Part shown: in pieces, positions 51,491 through 60,467 of the stretch
How the letters are laid out: each line of letters starts with the position of its first letter
How positions within the stretch are numbered: position 1 is the first letter of the stretch
Assembly (NCBI GenBank): GCA_023461435.1
Contig: JAEYLC010000032.1
Location: forward strand, 7,054 to 71,053
Direction of reading: 5' to 3'
Length of the DNA: 64,000 nucleotides
From: Bacillota bacterium
GTDB taxonomy: Bacteria > Bacillota > Clostridia > Christensenellales > SZUA-584
Program-made: the position numbers and the translations under genes
The notes under the pieces: model-generated
The model's database searches: none
Seen by the model: only the letters and a program-made list of their open reading frames with translations
What the model was told of the DNA's origin: nothing

Positions 51491-53257
51491 ATGGCGGCAA
51501 AGTTTGAAGGAGGCGAATTGCCGATTTTAAGCGAAAAGCTTCAGGAAATCATCAAAAATGCACAGATCACATCCGTATTTCAGCCCATCGTGTCCTTAAG
51601 GGACGGCGGTGTGCTGGGATACGAAGCGCTGAGCAGAGGGCCCAAAGGCTCTGAGCTCGAAAGCCCCGAGATGCTGTTTTCCGTGGCCGAGGAAACCAAG
51701 AGCCTGTGGGATCTTGAGAGGCTTTGCCGCACAAAGGCGCTTTACGCGATGCAGCTCTCCAAGGCAAACGCCACGCTGTTTTTAAACGTGAACCCCAACA
51801 TCATGGAGGATGAGACGTTTCAAAAGGGGTTTACCAAGGAATATTTGAGGCAGTTTGACATCGATCCCAAGAAAATTATATTTGAAATCACAGAGCGCAG
51901 CGCCGTCGCCAACATCAATGAGTTCAAGCAGATCATACACAATTACAAAGAGCAGGATTACAAGATCGCGATAGACGACGCGGGTGCGGGGTACTCCGGG
52001 CTCAATCTCATCTCCGATGTGCACCCGCATTATTTAAAGCTTGACATTCACCTGATCCGCAATATCGATAAGGACAGCGTGAAACAGGCGCTCGTCAAAA
52101 GCATGTACGAGTTTTCCAAAATCACAGGCACCTACCTGATTGCGGAAGGCATCGAAACGCGCAGCGAACTGCAGACGCTGATCAATATCGGCGTGCATTA
52201 CGGCCAGGGGTATTATATCAAACGGCCTGATTCGGCTGTGGGGTGTATCAACCAAAAAATCGTGGATACGATCGTCGAAATGAATTCTCAGAAGAACCAT
52301 ATTTTCGGGTATAATCTGTCCGATGTTTACATCGGCAATCTGTGCGTGCCCGCCGTGGCCGTGAACGAATCGGTGCTGATATCCGAAGCGTATGAGATGC
52401 TGAATAAAATGCCGGGCTCTCCGGGCTTCTGCGTGACGCGGGACGGCGTGGTGAAGGGTGTTGTCACGCGCGATATGGTGAACGCGGCTGTGGCGGGCGT
52501 ATACGGCTACAGCCTGTATTCGCGACAGACCATCTCCGCGATTATGGATGACGATTTTCTGAAAGTGGACTATAAAACGCCTGTCAATACGGTGGGGCGG
52601 CTTGCGATGTCGCGGCCGGACAGCAAGGTCTACGATTTTATCACCGTGGTGTCGGAAGACAAATACCGCGGCATCGTGACGATCAAAGACCTTTTGAACA
52701 AGACGATTGAAATCGAAGTGACCAACGCGACGCAGCTGAATCCCTTAACCTCGCTGCCCGGCAATATACTGATTGAAAAAGCGCTGTACGGTGTGCTGAG
52801 CTCAGCCGATAACTACTGTGTGATCTACTTCGATATCGATAATTTCAAGGCATATAACGACGTATACGGTTTTGAAAGCGGAGACAGGGTGATCAAGAAC
52901 CTTGCTGATATCATCATCGAGACGGTGCCCGCCACGAATTTTGTGGGGCATGTGGGCGGCGACGATTTTGTGGCGATTGTCCGCGCGGCGGAAGCCGATG
53001 ATATCTGCGAGCGCATACTCGACAAATTTGACCGGTCGATCGTCAGCTTTTACAGCCGGGAGGACATTGAAAGCGGCTACATCATCGCGAAAAACCGGCA
53101 GGGCTTTGAGGAGCAGTTCCCGCTCATCTCACTGTCGATCGGCGGTGTGTTCATATGGGAACGGCGTTTTAACAACGTATTTGAGCTGTCTGCGGAATCC
53201 AGCCGCGTCAAGAAGGAATGCAAGATGATTGCGGGCAGCGCATACATGATCGCATAA
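51491..53257 (+). CDS. EAL-CBS-GGDEF c-di-GMP signalling protein
   Basis: The 588-residue protein has an N-terminal EAL phosphodiesterase domain (GYEALSRGP at about 43, NVNPNIM, EITERSA, DDAGAGYSGLN, LKLDIHLIR, AEGIE, GQGYYI). Two CBS repeats (about 275-400) follow, then a C-terminal GGDEF domain with the variant GGDDF (about 489). EAL key acidic residues are present, so hydrolysis is plausible; whether GGDDF is active cannot be read. GGAGGATAT precedes ATG 51491. The 266 bases upstream hold only a poorly supported open frame. Confidence 0.9.
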   Translation: MAAKFEGGELPILSEKLQEIIKNAQITSVFQPIVSLRDGGVLGYEALSRGPKGSELESPEMLFSVAEETKSLWDLERLCRTKALYAMQLSKANATLFLNVNPNIMEDETFQKGFTKEYLRQFDIDPKKIIFEITERSAVANINEFKQIIHNYKEQDYKIAIDDAGAGYSGLNLISDVHPHYLKLDIHLIRNIDKDSVKQALVKSMYEFSKITGTYLIAEGIETRSELQTLINIGVHYGQGYYIKRPDSAVGCINQKIVDTIVEMNSQKNHIFGYNLSDVYIGNLCVPAVAVNESVLISEAYEMLNKMPGSPGFCVTRDGVVKGVVTRDMVNAAVAGVYGYSLYSRQTISAIMDDDFLKVDYKTPVNTVGRLAMSRPDSKVYDFITVVSEDKYRGIVTIKDLLNKTIEIEVTNATQLNPLTSLPGNILIEKALYGVLSSADNYCVIYFDIDNFKAYNDVYGFESGDRVIKNLADIIIETVPATNFVGHVGGDDFVAIVRAAEADDICERILDKFDRSIVSFYSREDIESGYIIAKNRQGFEEQFPLISLSIGGVFIWERRFNNVFELSAESSRVKKECKMIAGSAYMIA

Positions 53258-53284
53258 TTTTCCTCTTTACATATCATTTTATTA

Positions 53285-53320
53285 AGCAGAGGCGGCCAGT
53301 GACCGTCTCTGCTTTCTTTT
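53285..53320 (+). terminator. Terminator of the EAL-CBS-GGDEF gene
   Basis: AGCAGAGGCGG / CCGTCTCTGCT stem with 7-base loop, then TTCTTTT. Confidence 0.85.
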
Positions 53321-53328
53321 CGTTCTTG

Positions 53329-53357
53329 TTGACAAAACAATACGCATAGGATTATAT
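53329..53357 (+). promoter_or_regulatory. Promoter of the zinc uptake operon
   Basis: TTGACA (53329-53334), 17-base spacer, TTATAT (53352-53357). Confidence 0.8.
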
Positions 53358-53369
53358 TGAATGTGAAAA

Positions 53370-53384
53370 TGAAAACCGTTTTCA
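53370..53384. promoter_or_regulatory. Fur/Zur box
   Basis: Perfect palindrome TGAAAAC-C-GTTTTCA just downstream of the expected start site of the zinc uptake operon. Confidence 0.75.
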
Positions 53385-53402
53385 GATTGAGGTGATTGCG
53401 GC

Positions 53403-53843
53403 GTGGACAGCAAAGGCAAATACAACACCCGGCAGGGTGAGCTGATATTAAACTGTCTTAAAGAGCACATGGATGAGCATGTGACGGCGGATATGATATT
53501 CGGGTATTTAAAGGCCCAAGGGTCTTCCGTGGGGCAGACGACGGTTTACCGTAACCTCGATAAGCTCGTGAAAGAGGGAAATGTGGTGAAATACGCGGGT
53601 GCGGAAGGCATGGGCGCGTGTTATCAGTACGTTTCTCACGATCATAGCTGCACCACCCATTACCATCTGGTATGCACGCAGTGCGGACAGGTGATCCATC
53701 TTCACTGCGATTATCTTGATGAAATGACGGCGCATCTGCTGGATCATCACCAGTTTAGCATGGACAAGTTCAAAACGGTGATATACGGCCTTTGCCGCCA
53801 GTGTGAGGCGGAACGGCACGGGCAGAATGAAAGCGGGAAATAA
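53403..53843 (+). CDS. Fur-family regulator, probably Zur
   Basis: A 146-residue Fur-type repressor. N-terminal winged helix (ADMIFGYLKAQGSSVGQTTVYRNLDKLV). The C-terminal half has CTQCG and CRQC zinc-site motifs and HYHLVCTQC. GTG 53403 with GAGGTGA 7 bases upstream. It heads an operon with a small Cys/His protein and a complete ZnuABC importer, so zinc is the likely signal, and a palindrome lies in its own promoter. Confidence 0.9.
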   Translation: MDSKGKYNTRQGELILNCLKEHMDEHVTADMIFGYLKAQGSSVGQTTVYRNLDKLVKEGNVVKYAGAEGMGACYQYVSHDHSCTTHYHLVCTQCGQVIHLHCDYLDEMTAHLLDHHQFSMDKFKTVIYGLCRQCEAERHGQNESGK

Positions 53844-53846
53844 CCG

Positions 53847-54152
53847 ATGAGAAGAGCGTACCGGACGAGGCTGTGGGCGTTAACCATTGTTTTATGCCTC
53901 GCGCTTATTTTTTCACTGTCTTTGGGCTATATTCTTGTTCATGCGGAGCATCACTGCCAAGGCGAGCATTGCCCGGTCTGTGAGCACATGACCGTATGTC
54001 TTCATACCATACTCGGCTTCTGCGATGAATGGCTTGTGTTGTCGGCGGCTGCGGTAGCTTGCATACTCGTCACGCTGCTGAAAATAAGGATCGGCTTTTT
54101 TGACGGGATACGGACGACACCCGTATTGCAGCATAACCGCATCAACTGTTGA
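53847..54152 (+). CDS. Small Cys/His membrane protein of the zinc operon
   Basis: 101 residues with two membrane segments (LWALTIVLCLALIFSLSLGYIL, LSAAAVACILVTLLKI). The exposed loop is rich in metal-binding residues: AEHHCQGEHCPVCEHM, then CLHTILGFC. It starts 3 bases after the Fur stop and lies directly before znuA. I infer a zinc-handling role; I cannot name a characterised homologue. Confidence 0.75.
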   Translation: MRRAYRTRLWALTIVLCLALIFSLSLGYILVHAEHHCQGEHCPVCEHMTVCLHTILGFCDEWLVLSAAAVACILVTLLKIRIGFFDGIRTTPVLQHNRINC

Positions 54153-54208
54153 GATGCAAAGCTGCGAAAAAGAGTTAAATGGATATGGTTAAAAACAAGG
54201 AGAAGAAT

Positions 54209-55165
54209 ATGAAAAAAATATTGATATATATGCTTTGTGCGGCGCTTGCGGTCTCGCTGCTCGGCTGCGCGCCGGTGAGCTCCGCCGCGGAGACCGTCGG
54301 CAGCGGTTTGAAGATTGTGACGACGATATTTCCGCCGTATGATTTCGCGCGCGCGGTCGCAGGCGACAACGCGGATGTGACGATGCTGATCGACCCGGGC
54401 GCGGAGGTGCACACGTTTGACCCGACGCCCGATGACATCATCAGTATACAAAACGCCGATATGTTCATCTATATCGGCGGCGAGAACGATGCGTGGGTGG
54501 ATCAGGTGCTCGAATCGACTGATACGAGCCGCATGACGGTGCTGCGGCTGATGGACGCCGTGACGCCCGTTGAAGAGGAAACGGTGGAGGGTATGCAGAG
54601 CGAGGAAGAGGAAGCCGAGGAAGGCGAAGAGGGCCCCGAATACGACGAGCATATCTGGACGTCGCCCAAAAACGCGATACTCATGATCAATGATATCGCC
54701 GACGCGCTTAAAAAGGCCGACAGCGCAAACGCCGCGGCGTATGAAAAAAATGCCGCGGATTATACGGCTCAGATCACGCAGGTGGACGACGAGCTGCAAG
54801 CCGTCGCGGACGCATCAAAAACCAAACTGCTCATTGTGGCGGACCGGTTCCCGTTCCGCTATTTCGCGGACGAATTCGGCCTTGATTACCGCGCGGCGTT
54901 CAGCGGCTGCAGCAGCGAATCCGAGGTCAGCGCGGGTACGCTTGCCTACCTGATCGATACGGTGAAGCAAAACGATATCAAATATGTCTACTACATTGAG
55001 CTGAGCAATCAGGCGGTGGCCAAAGCCGTCTGCGAGCAGACGGGCGCGCAGATGCTGCTGCTGCATTCATGCCATAACGTGACCAAAGACGACTTTGCAG
55101 CGGGTGCGACATACTTGAAGCTGATGCAGGGCAACCTCGAAAACTTAAAGAAGGGGCTTCAATAA
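54209..55165 (+). CDS. znuA: Zinc ABC transporter substrate-binding lipoprotein ZnuA
   Basis: Cluster A-I metal-binding lipoprotein, 318 residues. Lipobox LLGC, then KIVTTIFPPYDFARAVAGD and EVHTFDPTPDDIISIQNAD; His in EVHTFDP and in DEHIWTSPKN are ligand candidates. The loop that is His-rich in many ZnuA proteins is here almost purely acidic (run of Glu near 134-146). AAGGAG precedes ATG 54209; the in-frame ATG at 54179 lacks a binding site. Confidence 0.92.
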   Translation: MKKILIYMLCAALAVSLLGCAPVSSAAETVGSGLKIVTTIFPPYDFARAVAGDNADVTMLIDPGAEVHTFDPTPDDIISIQNADMFIYIGGENDAWVDQVLESTDTSRMTVLRLMDAVTPVEEETVEGMQSEEEEAEEGEEGPEYDEHIWTSPKNAILMINDIADALKKADSANAAAYEKNAADYTAQITQVDDELQAVADASKTKLLIVADRFPFRYFADEFGLDYRAAFSGCSSESEVSAGTLAYLIDTVKQNDIKYVYYIELSNQAVAKAVCEQTGAQMLLLHSCHNVTKDDFAAGATYLKLMQGNLENLKKGLQ

Positions 55166-55168
55166 CGA

Positions 55169-55867
55169 ATGGCGCTGATTCGCTGTGAAAACGTAACCAT
55201 GAAATATGACGGGCAGACGGCTGTGGATGCCATCAGCTTTGAGGTGGAGCAGGGCGATTACCTGTGCATCGTCGGAGAAAACGGCAGCGGCAAAAGCACG
55301 CTCGTGAAGGGGCTGCTCGGGCTGCTGAAGCCCGTAAGCGGCAGCATTGCCTTTGACGGCATAGCCCAGAATGAGATCGGCTATCTGCCGCAGCAGACGA
55401 TGGCGCAGAAGGATTTTCCCGCCAGCGTCTATGAGGTGGTGCTTTCGGGCTGCTTAAGGCCGGGCCTTGCGTTTTTCGGCAAAGAAGACAAGCGCCGCGC
55501 GAAGGAAAATATTGCGCGGCTCGGTATCGACGGAATTCAAAAGAAATGCTACAGGGAGCTTTCGGGCGGCCAGCAGCAGCGCGTGCTGCTGGCGCGCGCC
55601 CTGTGCGCCACCAAAAAGCTGCTGCTGCTTGACGAACCGGTGGCCGGGCTTGATCCCGTGATCACGGCGGAGCTGTATGCGCTGATCAAAGAGCTCAATC
55701 AAAGCGGCATCACGGTGATCATGGTGTCACACGACATACGGAGTGCGGTGCAGTACGGAAACCGTATACTGCACATGGCGATGCACAGCGCGTTTTTCGG
55801 CTCAACGGAGGACTATCTGAAGACGCCGGTTGGCCGCAGGATGATGGGGGATAATTGCGATGCTTGA
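55169..55867 (+). CDS. znuC: Zinc ABC transporter ATPase ZnuC
   Basis: 232 residues. Walker A GENGSGKST (about 36-44), signature LSGGQQQR, Walker B LLLLDEPVAGLDP and the H-loop VSHD. The start is 3 bases after znuA and the end overlaps znuB by 8 bases, so the three subunits are translated together. Confidence 0.93.
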   Translation: MALIRCENVTMKYDGQTAVDAISFEVEQGDYLCIVGENGSGKSTLVKGLLGLLKPVSGSIAFDGIAQNEIGYLPQQTMAQKDFPASVYEVVLSGCLRPGLAFFGKEDKRRAKENIARLGIDGIQKKCYRELSGGQQQRVLLARALCATKKLLLLDEPVAGLDPVITAELYALIKELNQSGITVIMVSHDIRSAVQYGNRILHMAMHSAFFGSTEDYLKTPVGRRMMGDNCDA

Positions 55868-56693
55868 ATGGCTCACGGAACTGCTATCCTATACGTTTAT
55901 CGTGCGGGCGCTCATCGTCGGCATACTCGTGGCGCTTTGCGCCGCGCTGCTCGGCGTCAGTCTGGTGCTCAAACGCTATTCGATGATCGGGGACGGTCTG
56001 TCTCATGTGGGCTTCGGCGCGCTGTCGGTATCGCTCGCGCTCGGCGTGGCGCCGCTCGAGGTGTCGCTGCCCGTGGTGGCTGTCACGGCGTTTTTGCTGA
56101 TGCGCCTCGGTGAGAACAGCATGATAAAGGGCGACGCGGCCATCGCGATCATTTCAAGCAGCGCGATCGCGATCGGCATCATCGTGGTGTCGCTGACGAC
56201 CGGTATGAATGTGGATGTGTACAACTATATGTTCGGCAGCATACTCGCGATGAGCGGCAGCGACGTGATTTTGAGTTCGCTCGTGTCCGTCGCGGTGCTG
56301 GTTTTGTATGTGCTGTTTTACAACAAGATATTCGCGGTCACGTTTGACGAAAGCTTTGCCAAGGCCACGGGCACGCGTGCCGGGCATTACAACATGCTGA
56401 TCGCGATGCTGACCGCGCTGATTATCGTGGTCGGCATGCGCATGATGGGCGCGATGCTGATTTCGAGCCTCATCATCTTTCCGGCGCTCACGTCGATGCG
56501 CGTGTTCAAGAGCTTTAGAAGCGTGGTGATCAGCGCGGCTGTTTTGTCCGTCATCTGTTTTATCATCGGCATTGTGATCTCGTTCGTGTGGTCGGTTCCG
56601 GCGGGCGCGGCTGTCGTTGTGGTGAATCTCACGGCGTTTTGCCTGTTTTTTCTCGTCAGACGCATTAAAAATGCGCGTGTATCGGGCATTTGA
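55860..56693 (+). CDS. znuB: Zinc ABC transporter permease ZnuB
   Basis: 277-residue ABC-3 family permease with about eight hydrophobic segments. GVSLVLKRYSMIGDGLSHVGFGALSVSLA and NYMFGSILAMSGSD are typical of the Znu/Mnt class. It overlaps znuC by 8 bases. No clear terminator follows. Confidence 0.92.
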   Translation: MLEWLTELLSYTFIVRALIVGILVALCAALLGVSLVLKRYSMIGDGLSHVGFGALSVSLALGVAPLEVSLPVVAVTAFLLMRLGENSMIKGDAAIAIISSSAIAIGIIVVSLTTGMNVDVYNYMFGSILAMSGSDVILSSLVSVAVLVLYVLFYNKIFAVTFDESFAKATGTRAGHYNMLIAMLTALIIVVGMRMMGAMLISSLIIFPALTSMRVFKSFRSVVISAAVLSVICFIIGIVISFVWSVPAGAAVVVVNLTAFCLFFLVRRIKNARVSGI

Positions 56694-56771
56694 CGGCTTT
56701 ATTGCATTTTAGTCAACAAATCACTAAATAAAAGACTGCATTATAACGATAGAGCTTTTGGCGGCATTTCC

Positions 56772-56814
56772 CCACCATTACTAGAAAAAACTGTTTTATT
56801 TTCTATTATGGTGG
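56772..56814 (+). other. Long AT-rich hairpin before the HD-GYP gene
   Basis: CCACCATTACTAGAAAA pairs with TTTTCTATTATGGTGG across a 10-base loop. ATTACTAG recurs at 56816. No T run follows, so it may be a leader structure or binding site rather than a terminator. Confidence 0.5.
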
Positions 56815-56854
56815 TATTACTAGTTGTTAATGTTCGAGTATAAGGAGCACCGGA

Positions 56855-59800
56855 TTGATTGAATCGGAATTATACTCAATTTTATGCAGCGGTGTTGTGC
56901 TTGTTATCGGTGCCGACAAGAAGATCCTGGATTGCAGCTTCGCTTTTCTAAAAGAATTCAGCCTCGAAAAGGTTCCGGCAGGTGCGCATTTTGATACGCT
57001 TTTCGATACGCGGGGAGAAGATATTTTCACCCGCCATTTGTCGTTGCAGCCGGTCCGGTGCGTATGGCGTGAAACAGGCCGCCATATCAAGGCTGTGCTG
57101 ACGGGCGGCTGTGACGGATACCGCATAATATTTGAGGAAACAGGCAGGCCTATCGGGCACAATGCCGATACGAACGAGTTCTCCATGCTGATCAACAACA
57201 TGCAGGAAGGCATGGCGTTTCATCAGCTGATTTTCAAGGACGGCGCCCCCGTCGATTATATCGTTGAAGACATCAATATGGGCTGCGAAAAAATTCTGGA
57301 CCTGAAACGCGCGGATGTGGCGGGCAGACTCGCAAGCGATCTGTATAAAGGCCGGATTCCGTTGCTTGACGAAGTGGCGGAGGTTGTTTCGAGCGGCAGG
57401 CCGCGGCAGTTTGAGCGGTATATTCCCGAGTTTGGCAGGCATTTTTGGCTGTCCATCACGCCTTGGGGAGAGAACCGCTTCGGCATCATATTTTCGGATC
57501 TGACCTCGGCCATGCATACGCAGATGCTGCAAAACACGCTGAGCTACGCCGCGGGCGAGATGACGGGCGCGTATGATACGGCTAAGCTTTTTGACGCGGC
57601 GGCGCGCGTGCTCAAACAAAACGGCTTTGATTGCATGCTGCTGCTCACCGGCAGCGATCTGTCCATTCAAAAAACATATTTAAGCGTGGCCGGCGCGCCG
57701 CGCGTTTACCGGGAGGAATCGTGCCTTGTGCTGAGCGGCGCGTTTTTGCAGGCCGCCCGCTTGAACTGTGCGATATTCATCGACGATTTTCAGCTGTCAT
57801 CCGAAGCGATTGAGGAGGTTGGCCTCAGCGGAAAGCTCAAAGGAATTGCGGCGCCGCTTATTGTGAGCGATTCGATATTCGGTGTTTTTGTGATACTATC
57901 CGGCGAGCTCAACGCGTCTGAAACGTCCGTTGTGAAGGTTTTTGTGAATTTAATGGCGGCCGCGATCGAGAGGTCGGCACTGATTCAGAGCCTGAAGAAG
58001 CACATCAATGAACTGACGCTTTCCAAGCAGGCCCACGAGCTGACGGTTCAGCGCCTGAATATGGCGTCTGCCGCGAGCAGCGTCGGTTTCTGGGAATACG
58101 ATTTTCAAAGCGACATCATATACCTTGATGAGACATCAAGGCAGATTTTCTCTTTGGAGGATAATACGATCGGAGGGACATACAGCCCCTGGGATGCGCT
58201 GGACCATTCCGATGATCACAGCGTGGCTGATATGTTCAGGCGGGATGCCGTATCCGACAGCGGCTGCACCATGGAATACCGCGTCGTTTGCGCGGACGGA
58301 GCCGTCAAACATGTGAGGAAAACGGGCATGGTGGTGAAGGACGAAGCCGGGAAGCCTGTCCGCATGGTGGGATCGGTATGGGACATCACAGAGCGCAAGC
58401 ATATAGAGCAGGCGCTCGAAGCCAGCGAGAGGCAGCTCAATAAAATATTCGATCTGCTGCCCGTCGGGTTGTGGGTGGCGGACAGAGAAGGCCGCATCGT
58501 GAAAGCGAATCCCGCGGGTGAACGCATTTGGGAGGGAAAGCTGCAGAGCGCGGACACAGTGACAAAGATACTGCATTATCCCACGGGTGAACGCATAAAG
58601 CCTGAAGGCTGGGCGTTTTCAAGGACGCTTTGCGAAGGCGAGACGGTTCATGAGGAAATGCTGGAGATAGAGACGCTCAAGGGCAGCAGGCGCATCATCA
58701 TCAACAGCACGGCGCCCGTGACCGATGAGGACGGGCAGCTGCAGGCCGCGATCATGATCAACAGGGATGTGACCGAGAATGAAAACGCGAAGGCCGCGCT
58801 GAAAGCGGAGAAGGAGCTTTTAAGCATCACGCTCCAGTCGATCGGCGAAGGCGTGGTCGTGACGGACGACGCGGGCGGCATCACGGCTGTGAATGAAGTG
58901 TTTGAACAGCTATCGGGATATGTCCGGAGTGAGGCCGAGGGGTTGCTGTTTGAGGATGTGGTGAAGACGGTCAGCAAAGGGGAGAATCTGCGCCCGAGCC
59001 TCATCGAAAAGACGCTGACCTCGGGGAAAACCGTATCGCATTCTCGCGGCGTAGAGCTGATATGCAGGGACGGCAAAAACGTTTCCATTGCCTATACCGT
59101 TTCGCCCATCAGGGACGGGAACGGGCAGATTATCGGCACCGTCACGGTGATGAGGGATATTACCGAGGAAAAAAAGAAGCAAAAGCGCATCGACTATCTC
59201 GTCTACCACGACGCGCTCACAGGCGTTTATAACAGACGTTATTTCGAGCAGATCATAAAGAAAATCGATACGGAGCAGAATCTTCCGCTGTCCGTCATCA
59301 ATTGTGATGTGAACGGTTTAAAGCTGGCTAACGACGCGTTCGGGCATATCGCGGGTGATAAGCTGCTGATGAACATGGCGTCGGTGCTGCTCAAAGCGTG
59401 CAGATCGCAGGATATCGTGATCAGGTCGGGCGGCGACGAATTTTTGATACTCATGCCGGGCGCGGATGAAACGGCGGCGCAAAAGGTCTGCGCCGAAATC
59501 AAAATACTGTCGTCCAAGAGCAGCGTGTTTGCGATCGACTGTTCCATTTCGGTGGGCTGGGGGACGAAGAAGCGTCCCGAAGAAAGCCTGAGGGTGATTG
59601 TGAGCAAGGCCGAGGCTTTTATGTACCGCAACAAAAGCTCGGAAAGCCCGAAAATGCGGTTCAGCTCCATCAACACGATTCTGCAGACGCTGCACGACAG
59701 GTGCGCGCGGGAGAGGCTGCACTGCCGCCATGTGAGCCAGATCTGCGTGGATATCGCGAAGGAGATGGGTTTCTCGGAGCGCGAAATCGGGGAGATGAGC

Positions 59801-60211
59801 CTGATCGGGCGTATGCATGATATCGGCAAGATTGCCGTTAACCACGCGCTGTTCGGCAAGCCGGACAAGCTGACCGACGAGGAGTGGGTGGATATGAAGC
59901 GGCACCCCGAGGTGGGGTTCCGCATACTCTCGGCGTCCACGGAAATGGCTTACATCGCCAAGTCGGTGCTCGCGCATCACGAACGCTTTGACGGCGGCGG
60001 TTATCCGAGCGGCCTGAGAGGCAGCGGCATTCCGATTATGGCGCGTATACTCGCGGTGGCGGATGCGTATGAAGCCATGACCAACGAGCGGCCGTACCGC
60101 CGGACGAAAACATCCAAGCAGGCGCTTGAAGAGATCGCTTCCTTGAGCGGGAGTCAGTTTGATCCCAATGTGGTGGACGCTTTTTTGAAGCTCAACGGGA
60201 TGCCTCATTGA
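56855..60211 (+). CDS. Multi-PAS/GAF GGDEF-HD-GYP c-di-GMP protein
   Basis: An 1118-residue soluble signalling protein. N-terminal PAS-like unit, PAS (about 110-225), GAF-like (about 235-385), then three PAS regions (about 410-525, 530-650, 660-780). GGDEF follows with intact RSGGDEFLIL (about 858), then HD-GYP with MHDIGK (about 986) and HHERFDGGGYP (about 1040). Both synthase and phosphodiesterase motifs look intact. Start is TTG 56855 with AAGGAG 7 bases upstream. Confidence 0.92.
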   Translation: MIESELYSILCSGVVLVIGADKKILDCSFAFLKEFSLEKVPAGAHFDTLFDTRGEDIFTRHLSLQPVRCVWRETGRHIKAVLTGGCDGYRIIFEETGRPIGHNADTNEFSMLINNMQEGMAFHQLIFKDGAPVDYIVEDINMGCEKILDLKRADVAGRLASDLYKGRIPLLDEVAEVVSSGRPRQFERYIPEFGRHFWLSITPWGENRFGIIFSDLTSAMHTQMLQNTLSYAAGEMTGAYDTAKLFDAAARVLKQNGFDCMLLLTGSDLSIQKTYLSVAGAPRVYREESCLVLSGAFLQAARLNCAIFIDDFQLSSEAIEEVGLSGKLKGIAAPLIVSDSIFGVFVILSGELNASETSVVKVFVNLMAAAIERSALIQSLKKHINELTLSKQAHELTVQRLNMASAASSVGFWEYDFQSDIIYLDETSRQIFSLEDNTIGGTYSPWDALDHSDDHSVADMFRRDAVSDSGCTMEYRVVCADGAVKHVRKTGMVVKDEAGKPVRMVGSVWDITERKHIEQALEASERQLNKIFDLLPVGLWVADREGRIVKANPAGERIWEGKLQSADTVTKILHYPTGERIKPEGWAFSRTLCEGETVHEEMLEIETLKGSRRIIINSTAPVTDEDGQLQAAIMINRDVTENENAKAALKAEKELLSITLQSIGEGVVVTDDAGGITAVNEVFEQLSGYVRSEAEGLLFEDVVKTVSKGENLRPSLIEKTLTSGKTVSHSRGVELICRDGKNVSIAYTVSPIRDGNGQIIGTVTVMRDITEEKKKQKRIDYLVYHDALTGVYNRRYFEQIIKKIDTEQNLPLSVINCDVNGLKLANDAFGHIAGDKLLMNMASVLLKACRSQDIVIRSGGDEFLILMPGADETAAQKVCAEIKILSSKSSVFAIDCSISVGWGTKKRPEESLRVIVSKAEAFMYRNKSSESPKMRFSSINTILQTLHDRCARERLHCRHVSQICVDIAKEMGFSEREIGEMSLIGRMHDIGKIAVNHALFGKPDKLTDEEWVDMKRHPEVGFRILSASTEMAYIAKSVLAHHERFDGGGYPSGLRGSGIPIMARILAVADAYEAMTNERPYRRTKTSKQALEEIASLSGSQFDPNVVDAFLKLNGMPH

Positions 60212-60247
60212 AAAATGGACCCGAATACGAGAGATTGGGACACAAAA

Positions 60248-60269
60248 AGAGGTTTCCAACGAAACCTCT
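60248..60269 (-). terminator. Minus-strand terminator hairpin (first of a duplicated pair)
   Basis: AGAGGTTTC-CAAC-GAAACCTCT; on the minus strand it is followed by TTTTTG. Nearly identical to the hairpin at 60410. Confidence 0.7.
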
Positions 60270-60292
60270 CAGAGTATCAAAAAAGTTATTTA

Positions 60293-60399
60293 TGTCATTC
60301 CGATTGAGCGTAAGCGATTGAGGCATCCCATGTTTAAAGCATTTTACCATGGGATGCTTTCCACTTCGTAGTCACGTCGCGCCGCTCCTCAGCATGACA
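60293..60399. repeat. Palindromic dispersed element (copy 3)
   Basis: TGTCATTCCGATTGAGCG.. core GCATCCCATG..CATGGGATGC.. CTCAGCATGACA. Both arms resemble the 49774 element. It is bracketed by the two copies of a terminator hairpin. Confidence 0.8.
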
Positions 60400-60409
60400 G
60401 GCAAAGCTG

Positions 60410-60436
60410 AGAGGTTTCAAACGAAGCCTCTTTTTG
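60410..60436 (+). terminator. Plus-strand terminator hairpin (second of the pair)
   Basis: AGAGGTTTC-AAAC-GAAGCCTCT followed by TTTTTG; serves the HD-GYP gene on the plus strand. Confidence 0.75.
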
Positions 60437-60467
60437 CTGGTCATGATTTTGAGCTGAATCAAAACAG

